Part shown: positions 8,097 to 16,465 of the stretch, piece after piece | How positions within the stretch are numbered: the first letter of the stretch is position 1 | Layout: each line of letters starts with the position of its first letter | Origin: Strigomonas culicis | Lineage: Eukaryota; Euglenozoa; Kinetoplastea; Trypanosomatida; Trypanosomatidae | DNA: 18,513 nt | Assembly: GCA_000482145.1 (NCBI GenBank) | Contig: AUXH01000395.1 | Location: 1-18,513, forward strand | Reading direction: 5' to 3' | Program-made: the position numbers and the translations under genes | Notes under the pieces: model-generated | The model's database searches: none | Seen by the model: the letters and a program-made list of their open reading frames with translations, nothing else | Told to the model about the DNA's origin: nothing

Positions 8097-8765
8097 CTAG
8101 AAGTGCCTCTTACCCACGTTGTGCACCGCCGGCGCCCCGGAGTAGTGGGTCAGCGGGCTCCCCTGGTCAGCCTGCGAGACGCGGCGGCGGCCGCGCGGCT
8201 TCTCCTCCTGCTGCTGGAAGCCGTCCATGAAGCCGCCGGTCTTCACGTTGCCGTTGCCCACGGGAGGGGACTGGGCCGCCCCTTGCGCGGCGCCGCGCGG
8301 CGCATCGCGCCGCTCGGGCACCGGATTGCCCCCGAAGTTCAGGAAGTTGGACTGGCCCGCGTGCTCGAACTTGCCGGCCTCCTCCGCGCGGCGCTCATCC
8401 CCGTGGCCATTGTCAACCAGCGCGCGCGGGGAGGGCTCCCTGTCCCACTGGGCATGCGCGAGCCGCTGCTGCTGCTTCGGGTCGTCCCCGTAGTTCCACT
8501 GGAAGACGTTCAGCTGGCCGCGCGCCCCCGAGTTGCGACGGGCCTGCTCCGGGGCTTTGCCGCCGTCGCCCATGCGGTCTAAGAACGAGGGACCGTTGGA
8601 CATGTTGTCAATGTTCTGGTTGCGGTGCTGCTCTTGCACGAGGCGCTCCGCAGCGGCGTCGCTCGAGTAGTAGGACGGGATACCATTGTTACTCTGGATG
8701 TCCTTCACGACGTGGCGGCGGCCAGTCGGCCTCTTCTCTTTTTCGTTTTCACCGAAGATGTTCAT
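8097..8765 (-). CDS. Small disordered protein with internal repeats, unknown function
   Basis: A hydrophilic 222-residue protein without membrane segments or a recognised domain. The composition (Gly, Asn, Gln, Arg, Asp, Pro) suggests it is mostly disordered. Two kinds of internal repeat are visible. The first is a P-x-GRR-x-V motif followed 12-14 residues later by a Tyr-Ser pair, at 13-34 and again at 190-209. The second is GQLNVFQWNYGDDP at 83-96 and GQSNFLNFGGNPVP at 137-150. Such short aromatic/glycine motifs in a disordered chain suggest repeated docking sites for one partner. The arrangement is loosely reminiscent of Jupiter/HN1-type microtubule-associated proteins, but I would not assign it there. 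The GC-rich third codon positions and a good acceptor upstream support it as a real gene. The start is the ATG at 8763-8765. Confidence 0.85.
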   Translation of the reverse strand: MNIFGENEKEKRPTGRRHVVKDIQSNNGIPSYYSSDAAAERLVQEQHRNQNIDNMSNGPSFLDRMGDGGKAPEQARRNSGARGQLNVFQWNYGDDPKQQQRLAHAQWDREPSPRALVDNGHGDERRAEEAGKFEHAGQSNFLNFGGNPVPERRDAPRGAAQGAAQSPPVGNGNVKTGGFMDGFQQQEEKPRGRRRVSQADQGSPLTHYSGAPAVHNVGKRHF

Positions 8766-8897
8766 TTCTTTTATTTTATTTTTTCTGTCGGTATTTGTGT
8801 CAATGGAAGAAGGTAAATGTGCGGGTGTGTATGCGTAGCTTCAATTGGATAAAGCCAACGATACAGTAGAGCAGTTCGTTTCTATTCTCTTTTTAAT

Positions 8898-8937
8898 CTA
8901 GGCAGTAAGAAGAAGTAGAGGGACAGAAAGAGAGTAC
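8898..8937 (-). promoter_or_regulatory. Predicted spliced-leader acceptor and pyrimidine tract for the disordered-protein gene
   Basis: The minus strand reads a strong tract (CTCTCTTTCTGTCCCTCTAC, then more CT-rich sequence) and AG at 8898-8899, giving a 5' UTR of about 132 bases. A weaker acceptor at 8785-8786 would leave a 19-base leader. Confidence 0.6.
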
Positions 8938-8994
8938 GAACTGAATCCAAGTCAGTTCACGTCGCGTCGAGGCACATGTAATCATAGACAAGGA

Positions 8995-9189
8995 TTAGGA
9001 AAACAAAAAGGCGATGGTTGCAATGACAAGAGGAAGTAGTGTTGTGGCACTGAGCATTGACGTTTGCGTTGGAACAGCACAGGGATCCATGCATCTCTCA
9101 AAAAGGCTCAGGAAAGGAGTAAAAGAGGAAAACTCTGCAGAGAATACATAGAGGAAAACGAGACCACACGCATACACGGTTTCATCCAT
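8995..9189 (-). CDS. Doubtful 64-codon ORF with two hydrophobic ends
   Basis: An ATG-initiated frame of 64 residues in the spacer. Residues 5-16 (VYACGLVFLYVF) could be a signal peptide core and 50-63 (TLLPLVIATIAFLF) a C-terminal membrane or GPI-type tail. Against it, the third codon positions are not GC-rich as in all other genes here, pyrimidine-rich UTRs on this strand readily encode hydrophobic residues by chance, and only a weak acceptor (AG about 10 bases upstream, poor tract) precedes it. The strong tract starting about 60 bases beyond its stop would allow polyadenylation but serves the next gene anyway. Confidence 0.15.
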   Translation of the reverse strand: MDETVYACGLVFLYVFSAEFSSFTPFLSLFERCMDPCAVPTQTSMLSATTLLPLVIATIAFLFS

Positions 9190-9368
9190 TTTGATATACT
9201 AACCACATTTAAACACGTTTGATTGAACGAAAAAGGGTTTTCTCTTTTTCGTGTACTCCACCAAACTGGACAACAATGGTTAATTAACTACAAATCACAA
9301 AATAAAAAAGGAATAAAGAGAGTACTTTACACTCACATAATGTACGTCGTCGCCCCCACTTCTCATTA

Positions 9369-12300
9369 TTACGATAATGGCAAGTGTGGTGCCTTTGTTT
9401 CCCCCACGAACGGAATGGCTGTCCACACCTTCTTCAGCCACGGCCCCAAGGTCCCTGTGGGCTTCTGTGCCAACACCCGGCTGACCTGCGCCGCGCTCAG
9501 CGCGACCGTCCCACCCCCCGACAGCGCCCCCGTGTCGTACAGGATGGTCGTCAAGTGCGGCGCGTGTTGCCGCAGCGCCTCCTCGTCCACGGCCACCCCG
9601 GTGCCGCGCAGATCCAGTTTACGCGCGCGCGGGAGGCCTGCGTGCAGCGACCTGCCGTCCCGCAGCTCCGCGCAGGACTGGCAGCTGATGTCCTCGAGCG
9701 CGGGGAGCCGCGTCAGCGTGGCGAGGCCCTTGTCCGTCAGCCCGGAGCCGTCGAGGTCGATCACGCGCAGCCGCAGCAGACCCGCGAGCGGTGCGATGTG
9801 GTGGATGTTCGCGCAGCGCTGCAGCCGCAGCTCCTGCAGCGTACGGCAGGCCCCGACGGGCGGCAGCGCGGCGTCGTCCACCGGCAGCCCGCTGAGGTCC
9901 AGCACGCGCAGGTGCCGCATCGCCTGCAGCCCGTCGAGCCGCGTCACGTTGACACAGCGGGAGAGGTACAGCTCCTCGATGCGGCCGGCGCTCTTTTCCA
10001 GCGCGCGGAGCAGCGAGCCGTCCACCTCGCCCCCGCTGAGGTCCAGCGTGCGCAGGTGCACGAGACACTCGAAGGACGCGGCGCGCAGCGCGCGCGGGCA
10101 CGCCTGCAGCGTCAGCTTCTCGAGGCGCGGACACGCCGTCAGAAGCGAGCCCGTCCCATTCTCCACCGCGGAGCACCGCAGCGTGCGCAGGTTGCCGAAC
10201 GGGAAGGACGCCACCGCGTTGCGCACGCGCGGGCAGTTGCTTATATCGAGGAACTCGAGTCGCTCGCAGCGCGAGAGATGCGCGAGGCTGCTGTCATCCA
10301 CGCCCGTGTCGAAGAGGTGCAGCACACGCAGCTGCGGCAGCTTCCCGAGCTGCGCAAAGTCGGTGAGGTACACGCAGCCGTGCAGGTCGATCTGCTCGAG
10401 CGACTGGCAGTCGCTCAGCTTCATGACGCTCTCGCTGGTGAAGGCGGTCCGCGACCCATCGAAGTTCTTCAGCTTCTTCAGCGTGCCGATCCCCTTGACG
10501 AAGTGAATGTGTGTGCAGCCGCCCAAGTCGAGCTCCAGCAGCGCCGGGCACGTCCACGGTGCATCGAACGACAGATCCGACAGGTTGCTGCAGTCGCGCA
10601 CGCAGAGCTGCTGCAGCCGCGGCAGCTCGCGCAGGGCCACCACGTTCTCCAGAAGGATGCAGCCCGTGAGGTCCAGCACCTCCAGCTCGAGGCAGAGTGC
10701 AAGACCCTGCACGTCGCTGAGCCTCGTGCCAACGCAGCGGAGCCGTGTCAGACGCGGGGCAAAGCTCAGTCCGTCCACGCTCGTGATGTGCTCGCACCCG
10801 TCGAGGTTCACCTCCTCCAGGTGCACCGCCCGCTCCCAGCAGGAGCTGAAGCTCGCATCGGTCACCGAGCTGCCGCTCAGGTTCAAGTGCCGCAGCTTGG
10901 GCAGCTCGCAGAGGGCCGACATCGACCGCAGCGACTGGCACTGGCTCAGATTGACCTCCAGCAGCTCCGGCGCTTCCCACGGAGACCCCGTCTCGGAGAC
11001 GTACTGCACGGAGCTGGCCGCCGCGTCCAGCCACTTGAGGGCCGGCATCGCGTGCAGCGGGGCGACGCTGGTGATGCAGCCGCACCGCGCGACGCGCAGC
11101 ACGCGCAGCCGCTGACACCCCGCCACGTGCGTCAGACCGGTGTCGGACACCGCGCTGCCGCTCAGGTCCAGCTCCTGCAGCCGCCCAAAGGTGGCGATGA
11201 GGTGGAGCGCATGGATGCCGTCGCAGTCGGAGAGGTCGAGGAAGTGCAGGTGGCTGGCGCCCCAGTTCTGCGTGAAGGAGAGGTCCGTGACGGAGCTGCG
11301 CGACAGGCCCAGCCACCGCAGCTTCGGGCTGCGCGCAAAGGAAGAGACGTCCGCGAGGACGCTGCAGTCGGCGAAGTTGGCGTAGGTCAGCTCCGCACAG
11401 AGCGAGAGGCCGTCGAAGCTGCGGTCGATGATCTTCGTGCCGACAGCGCTCAGCGAGCGCAGGCTGCGCAGCTGCGCCAAGGGCTCGAGGTTCACGAGGT
11501 GCTGGCACCCGTCCAGCGTCAGCACCTCCAAGCGGACGCACTTCGCGATGGTCGCCAGGCACACATCTCGGATGCCGCTGCGCGTGAGGTCGAGGTGGAG
11601 GAGACAGGTGATGCCTTGGAGGCTCGTCGGGAGCATCACCTTCAAAAAGGTGCTGTCGCGCAGAATGAGCTCCTCCAGCGCGGCGCACCGCCACGAGCGC
11701 GTAAAGCTGATGTCCGCCACCTTCGTGCCGCTCGCGTCGACGCGCTGGATGGTGCGCGTGTCCCCCATAATGGAAATGTCGTAAATGTTCGCGCAGTTCG
11801 ATATGTTGACGTCCCACAGCAGCGGGCAGAAGAGAAGGCCCTCCATCGTGTGCGCGTAGACTCTGGTCGCCGACAGATTCAGCCGCTCAAGGAACGTCAG
11901 CGAGCGCAGCGACGACACGTCCGTCACCTTCTGGCACCCGCTCAGCTCCAGATGTTCCAGCGACATGCACTTGCCGAGCACGGCGACGGAGTCGTCCCCG
12001 ATGGAAGTGAGCGACAGGTTCAGGTACCGCAGCCGCTCCAGCTGCTGCAGGGCCGCCGCCTTGGTGATCTGCGGGCACTCGCTCACGTCCAGGTACTCCA
12101 GGGAGCGGCACTGGCCAATGACCTCCACGCACGCGTCGGTGATGCTGCTGCGGCAGAGGAGCAGCGTCAGGAGGGTGTTCATCGCGGCAACGCCGGCGAG
12201 ATGGTGCACACCGGTGCAGCCGTTGAGGTTCAGCGACCGCAGCCGCAGGGCGTGCGCGGCGCTCATGAACGTGGCAATGCCGGCGTCTGTGACGGCGCTG

Positions 12301-14669
12301 TAGGAGAGGTCGAGCGACAGCAGCGACGAGGCGTCCTTCAGGCCGCCTATGTCGAACACACGCTCGCAGTAGCTCAGGTCGAGCTCCTCCAAGGAAACGC
12401 AGCGCGCGAGGGCATGGAGGCTCTCGTCGCCGATGCCGCTTTTCGCGAGGCACAACCGCTTCAGATCGTGGAAGTCGCACAGCGCATCGAGCCGCTCCAT
12501 GCGGACGCAGTCGGTGAGGTCCAGCTCGCGTATGCACCCGCTGTGGTGCAGTGCCTCGAACCCTGCGCCGTGCACGCCGGTGCCGACGAGCTTGATCACC
12601 TCCAACGGGAGGGTGTAGAAGGGCGAGATGTCGTGGATCTGCGGGCACCGGTCCAGCACCAGCTTCACCAGCCGCTGACTCGCGAAGGCCCCGAAGAAGG
12701 TCTGGTTCTCGAGCGCGACGCACGCCGTGAGGTCCAGCAGCCGCAGGCGCGGCACCGACCGAAAGGGGCTGAAGTCGCGCAAGTAGCTGCAGCCCCGCGC
12801 ATAGACCTCCTCCAGCCTCCGGCACTGCCCCAGCGCGCGCAGATCCTCGCTCTCCGTGTCGCTGTAGGACACGTTGAGGCGCGCGAGGGACGGCAGGGCT
12901 GGCCACAGCTGGTCCAGCCCGCTCATGCCGCGGCAGAAACTCAAGTTCAGATCCTGCAGGCGCGTGCAGCGCGTCAGCAGCGCCGTGGCCGCCTCGTCAA
13001 TGAACACCTGCTGCAGGCGCAGCGTGCGCAGCGTCCCCTTCTCCAGGATGTCCTCGAGGGCGCTGACGCGTAGGCCCTTCTGGTACATGATGGACAGCTG
13101 CGAGAGGTGGCGGAAGCTGCCCCAGGGCAGCGCGGCCACGTCAATGCTCTCACACTCCGCCATCACGAGCACACGAATGGGCACCTGGAGCGGCTCGGAA
13201 GTCGCTCGACCCGCGCGCGACGACGACGACGACTTGGAGCGCCGCCGTTCGCGCGGCATCTCGCGGTAGTACATGTCCGGGCAGCTGACAAGCTGCAGCA
13301 GCTCGATGTGGTTCGTAGTGAGCATGTCAAAGATGTTGGCATGGAGGTCGACCTGGAACAGCATGAGCTCCTTCAGTGTCTGGCAGTTCACGATGTGCTC
13401 CAACGCCTCGCTTGTCACGTTCGTGTGGATGATCTGGATAGCCTGCACGCTGCACCGCGCGCTGCTCAGCACCTCCAGAGAGGTGAGGGGCGAGCACTCA
13501 AAAAGCGTGAGCGTCTGCAGTTGAGCCGTGTTCGACAGAAGGGACTCGATGACGGCCGAGGTCGCGTAGTGCCCCTTGACGCGCAGCGCTTTCAACATTC
13601 GCAGCTCGCGCAGCCAGGCATACATCCCCATCGAGAAGGTGCAGTTGTCGAAGAGGAGATCCACGAGCTCCGCCACCTCGTGGTCGTACTGCAGCAGCGC
13701 GCGCACGGTGAGTGTGTCGATGCACATGGACTGCAGTTTCAGGTGCCGCACAAACGGTCGCTGGTTGGCCGCCACACGGTTAATGTCCGGCGCGCACTGA
13801 ATGGTGAAGTACATGGCGGACATGCTGGAGGCGAGCGCCGCCACGTAGGCGGCACCGCTGTCGCGCGTGAAGAGCTCTTGGTTAGCCGCGTTGGTCTTGG
13901 GCCCGAGGCGCACGTCCTGGTCGACCCAGCGCGTCACGTCCTCCTCCAGGAGGGAGGGCCGCGTGGTGGACGTTTGGTTCACGCTGTCGTTGAACTGCTG
14001 AGAACTCCGACTGGAGCTGCATCCCGGCGCTACGGCGACCGACATGCGCGCGGTCGTCGACGCCATGTGTGGTGCACTGCCACTGCAGAGGCCGATGCCG
14101 GCATCGTAGGCATCGGACACGGTGCTGCGCGCCTTTGCCGGACCGTAAGAAGGGAGGTGCGTCAAGTGGGTGAGAGAGCTCCGGACGGACGTTTGAGAGC
14201 CGCAGATGGACTGCGGCGCCGGCGACCCGCGATGCAGCGTGCGGCGGCCGACGACGGTGCTCCGGCGCAGAAGCCGGTCCTCCTCCTCCTCCTCTTCGAG
14301 CGCCTCCACCTCGTTGAAGACAACACCACCATTCTTGCAAAAAAAGGTGCTGAGCCCCCCGTCGAGGGGCGAGCCGTGGTCAGTGCCTTTCGTCAAATCT
14401 AGGAACGCATAGGTTCCGCTCCCGTCGAAGATGGAACTGTCTTGGGCGTTGTCCTCCGCCAGTTTCACCGGTGCCGCGGAGTAGGGACAGTCAGGCTCCG
14501 GTGAGGTACCCGCATTCTTCTCGCGTCGTGGCACGGGATCGCTTCTTCCGCTGCTCTGTTCCTCGCTGCTACTGCTCGACTCGAAGGGTGCCACCGCACG
14601 CTGTATCTGCGACCGTCGGCGGTCCGAGACCGACGCCAGATCGGAGTAACGCTGCCTTCTTGATCGCAT
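9369..14669 (-). CDS. Giant leucine-rich-repeat protein
   Basis: A 1,766-residue protein, most of which is leucine-rich repeats. I start it at the ATG at 14667-14669; the frame is open further upstream but has no ATG there and runs through a T-rich tract. Residues 1-300 are likely disordered, with a serine cluster (SSSSSEEQSS, about 29-38) and an acidic run (EALEEEEEED, about 122-131). From about 300 to 1710 the chain alternates two repeat types: a cysteine type like CRSLEYLDVSECPQITKA, and a type like LRYLNLSLTSIGDDSV. I count about 24 such pairs of roughly 46 residues, so close to 50 repeats. The cysteine type resembles the F-box/AMN1 class. A basic, serine-rich insert (RERRRSKSSSSSRAGRA, about 470-490) breaks the array. 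No signal peptide, transmembrane helix, F-box or kinase domain is visible, so it is probably a cytoplasmic or cytoskeletal scaffold for protein-protein contacts. The specific partner cannot be told from sequence. Confidence 0.93.
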   Translation of the reverse strand: MRSRRQRYSDLASVSDRRRSQIQRAVAPFESSSSSEEQSSGRSDPVPRREKNAGTSPEPDCPYSAAPVKLAEDNAQDSSIFDGSGTYAFLDLTKGTDHGSPLDGGLSTFFCKNGGVVFNEVEALEEEEEEDRLLRRSTVVGRRTLHRGSPAPQSICGSQTSVRSSLTHLTHLPSYGPAKARSTVSDAYDAGIGLCSGSAPHMASTTARMSVAVAPGCSSSRSSQQFNDSVNQTSTTRPSLLEEDVTRWVDQDVRLGPKTNAANQELFTRDSGAAYVAALASSMSAMYFTIQCAPDINRVAANQRPFVRHLKLQSMCIDTLTVRALLQYDHEVAELVDLLFDNCTFSMGMYAWLRELRMLKALRVKGHYATSAVIESLLSNTAQLQTLTLFECSPLTSLEVLSSARCSVQAIQIIHTNVTSEALEHIVNCQTLKELMLFQVDLHANIFDMLTTNHIELLQLVSCPDMYYREMPRERRRSKSSSSSRAGRATSEPLQVPIRVLVMAECESIDVAALPWGSFRHLSQLSIMYQKGLRVSALEDILEKGTLRTLRLQQVFIDEAATALLTRCTRLQDLNLSFCRGMSGLDQLWPALPSLARLNVSYSDTESEDLRALGQCRRLEEVYARGCSYLRDFSPFRSVPRLRLLDLTACVALENQTFFGAFASQRLVKLVLDRCPQIHDISPFYTLPLEVIKLVGTGVHGAGFEALHHSGCIRELDLTDCVRMERLDALCDFHDLKRLCLAKSGIGDESLHALARCVSLEELDLSYCERVFDIGGLKDASSLLSLDLSYSAVTDAGIATFMSAAHALRLRSLNLNGCTGVHHLAGVAAMNTLLTLLLCRSSITDACVEVIGQCRSLEYLDVSECPQITKAAALQQLERLRYLNLSLTSIGDDSVAVLGKCMSLEHLELSGCQKVTDVSSLRSLTFLERLNLSATRVYAHTMEGLLFCPLLWDVNISNCANIYDISIMGDTRTIQRVDASGTKVADISFTRSWRCAALEELILRDSTFLKVMLPTSLQGITCLLHLDLTRSGIRDVCLATIAKCVRLEVLTLDGCQHLVNLEPLAQLRSLRSLSAVGTKIIDRSFDGLSLCAELTYANFADCSVLADVSSFARSPKLRWLGLSRSSVTDLSFTQNWGASHLHFLDLSDCDGIHALHLIATFGRLQELDLSGSAVSDTGLTHVAGCQRLRVLRVARCGCITSVAPLHAMPALKWLDAAASSVQYVSETGSPWEAPELLEVNLSQCQSLRSMSALCELPKLRHLNLSGSSVTDASFSSCWERAVHLEEVNLDGCEHITSVDGLSFAPRLTRLRCVGTRLSDVQGLALCLELEVLDLTGCILLENVVALRELPRLQQLCVRDCSNLSDLSFDAPWTCPALLELDLGGCTHIHFVKGIGTLKKLKNFDGSRTAFTSESVMKLSDCQSLEQIDLHGCVYLTDFAQLGKLPQLRVLHLFDTGVDDSSLAHLSRCERLEFLDISNCPRVRNAVASFPFGNLRTLRCSAVENGTGSLLTACPRLEKLTLQACPRALRAASFECLVHLRTLDLSGGEVDGSLLRALEKSAGRIEELYLSRCVNVTRLDGLQAMRHLRVLDLSGLPVDDAALPPVGACRTLQELRLQRCANIHHIAPLAGLLRLRVIDLDGSGLTDKGLATLTRLPALEDISCQSCAELRDGRSLHAGLPRARKLDLRGTGVAVDEEALRQHAPHLTTILYDTGALSGGGTVALSAAQVSRVLAQKPTGTLGPWLKKVWTAIPFVGETKAPHLPLS

Positions 14670-15565
14670 TTCGGTAGGTGGAGGAGAAAAAAAAAAGAAG
14701 TAAACTATGTATCTACAATGATGAACTATAACTGTGTGCAAAACAAGAACTTGAAAAAAAAACGATGTGTAAACTACAACAAGGTGAAAGGCAAAACGGT
14801 TTTATTAAAAAACTATATACGTGCTTTTCGTAAATGCAACCGTTGTTTTGACTATTCTTTTTTAAAATGGACTATCAAAAGCGAGACGAAGAAAAAAGAA
14901 ACGAAAAGAATTAAAAAAAGTAAATTCTATTCACACATGGAACGCTGCAGAATTCTATCAAGCGAGCCATAAGTGGACCGATACTGTTTGTATCGCAGAA
15001 TCAAAAGAGCTGATGCAATTTGCGGGTGGATGCAATGCTACTAGTAAAAACAAAAACAAAAATGAAACCGAGCGTAGAATAAATAAACAAGAAATAGTAA
15101 AAAAATATTAGCACACAATGCAAAGGGGGAAAAATACATAGCACTAGTGTATATTCTATACTCGTATCGAATTGTACAATAACAGAAACGCAATAAAGTG
15201 AGACATGAGTGAGAAACATATCATGTCCACGTGGGTGCACATCACGCGCAATCCCAACGGCAAGAGACGGCTCACGCTACGGCAGAGCGAACAAGCGTCT
15301 AGGGATCAGCACGCACCACAATCCATGCACCTCGAGCAGTGAAACAGGCTCTTCCTTGAGTGAAGAGACAGATACGCAAGGGTGACGCAGCACGGGTGTG
15401 TGAACTGCGCCCAAGTCGGCAAAGAGCCAAACAACAAAAAAAGGTCATGTCCATAGAAAATGAACAGAGGAAACAAGAAAAAGAGAAGATGGCTGAGTGT
15501 ATTGCGCTTACGACGGCGACTCTTCCATCCTTCGCCTCTCCGCTACGTGTGTGCGGTGGGGCAAG
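14670..15565. other. 896-base spacer between the acidic-protein gene and the LRR gene
   Basis: It contains the 3' UTR of the gene at 15566-16120 and the 5' UTR of the LRR gene. The half near 15230-15565 has mixed composition and the rest is AT-rich. A pyrimidine-rich frame at 15001-15219 would encode only hydrophobic low-complexity sequence and I do not accept it as a gene. No structured RNA was evident. Confidence 0.55.
14872..14925 (-). promoter_or_regulatory. Possible spliced-leader acceptor region for the LRR gene
   Basis: The minus strand has a long T/C-rich run over plus 14881-14925 followed by AG at 14872-14873, which would give a 5' UTR of about 200 bases. A second candidate is AG at 14732-14733 after a T9 tract (about 14753-14761), giving about 62 bases. 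I cannot choose between them. Confidence 0.4.
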
Positions 15566-16120
15566 TCACTGCCGTACCGCCCTGCGCGCGTCGGCGGCAT
15601 CCTGGAACACACCATCGGCCGGCCGTTGGCGAGCCGCCGCACGGTTGTCCTCCGCGTTCGGCGATAGGAACGAGGACAGCTCCGTGCGGAGGCCCTCCTC
15701 GCTATGGGCTGCACTCACGTCGAGCACCAGCGGCTTCAGGGGGAGGTCGTTGAAGGAGAAGGTGGTGTGCGACCCCTGGAGCGGATGCGCACTGAGGGAC
15801 GCCTTCTCCGGCCGCAGGCCGCGCGAGGGCGCGTCGGTCGACAGGATACCCGGAATCGCCACGTCCTCCTCGGCGACGCGGTTGTCGCGGTCCACCGGGT
15901 AGTGCTCCTCACTGTCCGCGTCGCTCTCCCAGCCCTGCTGTGCGCGGCTGCAGCCACAGAGGAAGGCGAAGAGGGAGAGCGGGCCGCCCGCGGCGCGGCT
16001 GGGGTGCCTCCCGAAGGGGAAGATGGTGGCGTCAAGCTCCTGCCCGTGCTGTCCGTCGACGTTGAGATCCGATTGCGATGGCGTCGAGAGGGACCGGTCG
16101 TAAGGCGCGTACGGGTTCAT
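15566..16120 (-). CDS. Small acidic protein of unknown function
   Basis: A 184-residue protein with no domain I recognise. It begins MNPYAPYDRSLSTPS. A short non-polar patch (PLSLFAFLCGC, 47-57) has three features against being a membrane helix: it is short, Cys-containing and flanked by Gly/Pro. An acidic stretch follows (WESDADSEEHYPVDRD, 64-79). The segment HTTFSFNDLPLKPLVLDV (118-135) looks the most ordered and may be a conserved core or docking motif. The C-terminus is Ala/Arg/Asp-rich and probably helical. GC-rich third positions and a clear upstream acceptor support it as a real gene. The start is the ATG at 16118-16120. It is probably confined to kinetoplastids, but that is a guess. 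Confidence 0.75.
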   Translation of the reverse strand: MNPYAPYDRSLSTPSQSDLNVDGQHGQELDATIFPFGRHPSRAAGGPLSLFAFLCGCSRAQQGWESDADSEEHYPVDRDNRVAEEDVAIPGILSTDAPSRGLRPEKASLSAHPLQGSHTTFSFNDLPLKPLVLDVSAAHSEEGLRTELSSFLSPNAEDNRAAARQRPADGVFQDAADARRAVRQ

Positions 16121-16465
16121 GGTCTTGTTTTTTTCCTGTTCCTGCTAGTAGTATTCCGCTTTTTTTTTTCTGTTTCGTACAGAAGAAGATTGATAACTGC
16201 TCAAGAACAAAAGAGGAGAGAAGAGACGAAACATGTTGCACTGGTGCCCATAAAAGTCATGCATCACGACTGTGGGGTAAAGAGAGAAGCGGCATGCTAA
16301 CAGCTGACATCACGTGCTACAAATGTCCCTTGTTGTAAAAGTGCAAATCTAAAGACTCTAATCATCACCAAAAAAAGTATTCATAATATAATTACAAGTG
16401 TCTAAGGGTAGTGGAAGAAATGAGCGGAGAAGCGCAGCGGTCATCACACGTTGCTCTCTGCACCG
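16121..16465. other. Spacer between the coiled-coil gene and the small acidic-protein gene
   Basis: It holds the 3' UTR of the coiled-coil gene and the 5' UTR of the acidic-protein gene with its acceptor. I see nothing else in it. Confidence 0.55.
16197..16233 (-). promoter_or_regulatory. Predicted spliced-leader acceptor and pyrimidine tract for the small acidic-protein gene
   Basis: The minus strand reads TCGTCTCTTCTCTCCTCTTT and TGTTCTTG followed by AG-C-AG ending at 16197. This leaves a 5' UTR of about 76 bases that contains an A10 run. Confidence 0.6.

Larger units (their letters stand above)
8766..9368. other. Spacer between the LRR gene and the disordered-protein gene
   Basis: This is the LRR gene's 3' UTR followed by the acceptor region and 5' UTR of the disordered-protein gene. 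It is AT-rich. The only reading frame of note is a 64-codon one at 8995-9189, listed separately with low confidence. Confidence 0.55.

Noticed and set aside
9223..10506. A 427-codon plus-strand frame overlapping the end of the LRR gene
   Set aside because: It is Ser/Arg-rich shadow sequence of the LRR gene, extended into a spacer, with no recognisable domain.
9384..13073. A 1,229-codon open frame on the plus strand opposite the LRR gene
   Set aside because: It is a shadow. The leucine-rich, GC-rich codons of the minus strand leave few stops in this antisense frame, giving a Gln/Arg/Ala/Val-rich translation with no domain. The minus-strand repeats are unmistakable.
15001..15240. A hydrophobic 79-codon minus-strand frame
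   Set aside because: The first start is GTG and the next ATG is at 15217-15219. The T-rich spacer gives Phe/Tyr/Leu/Val runs by chance, and codon composition is unlike the real genes.
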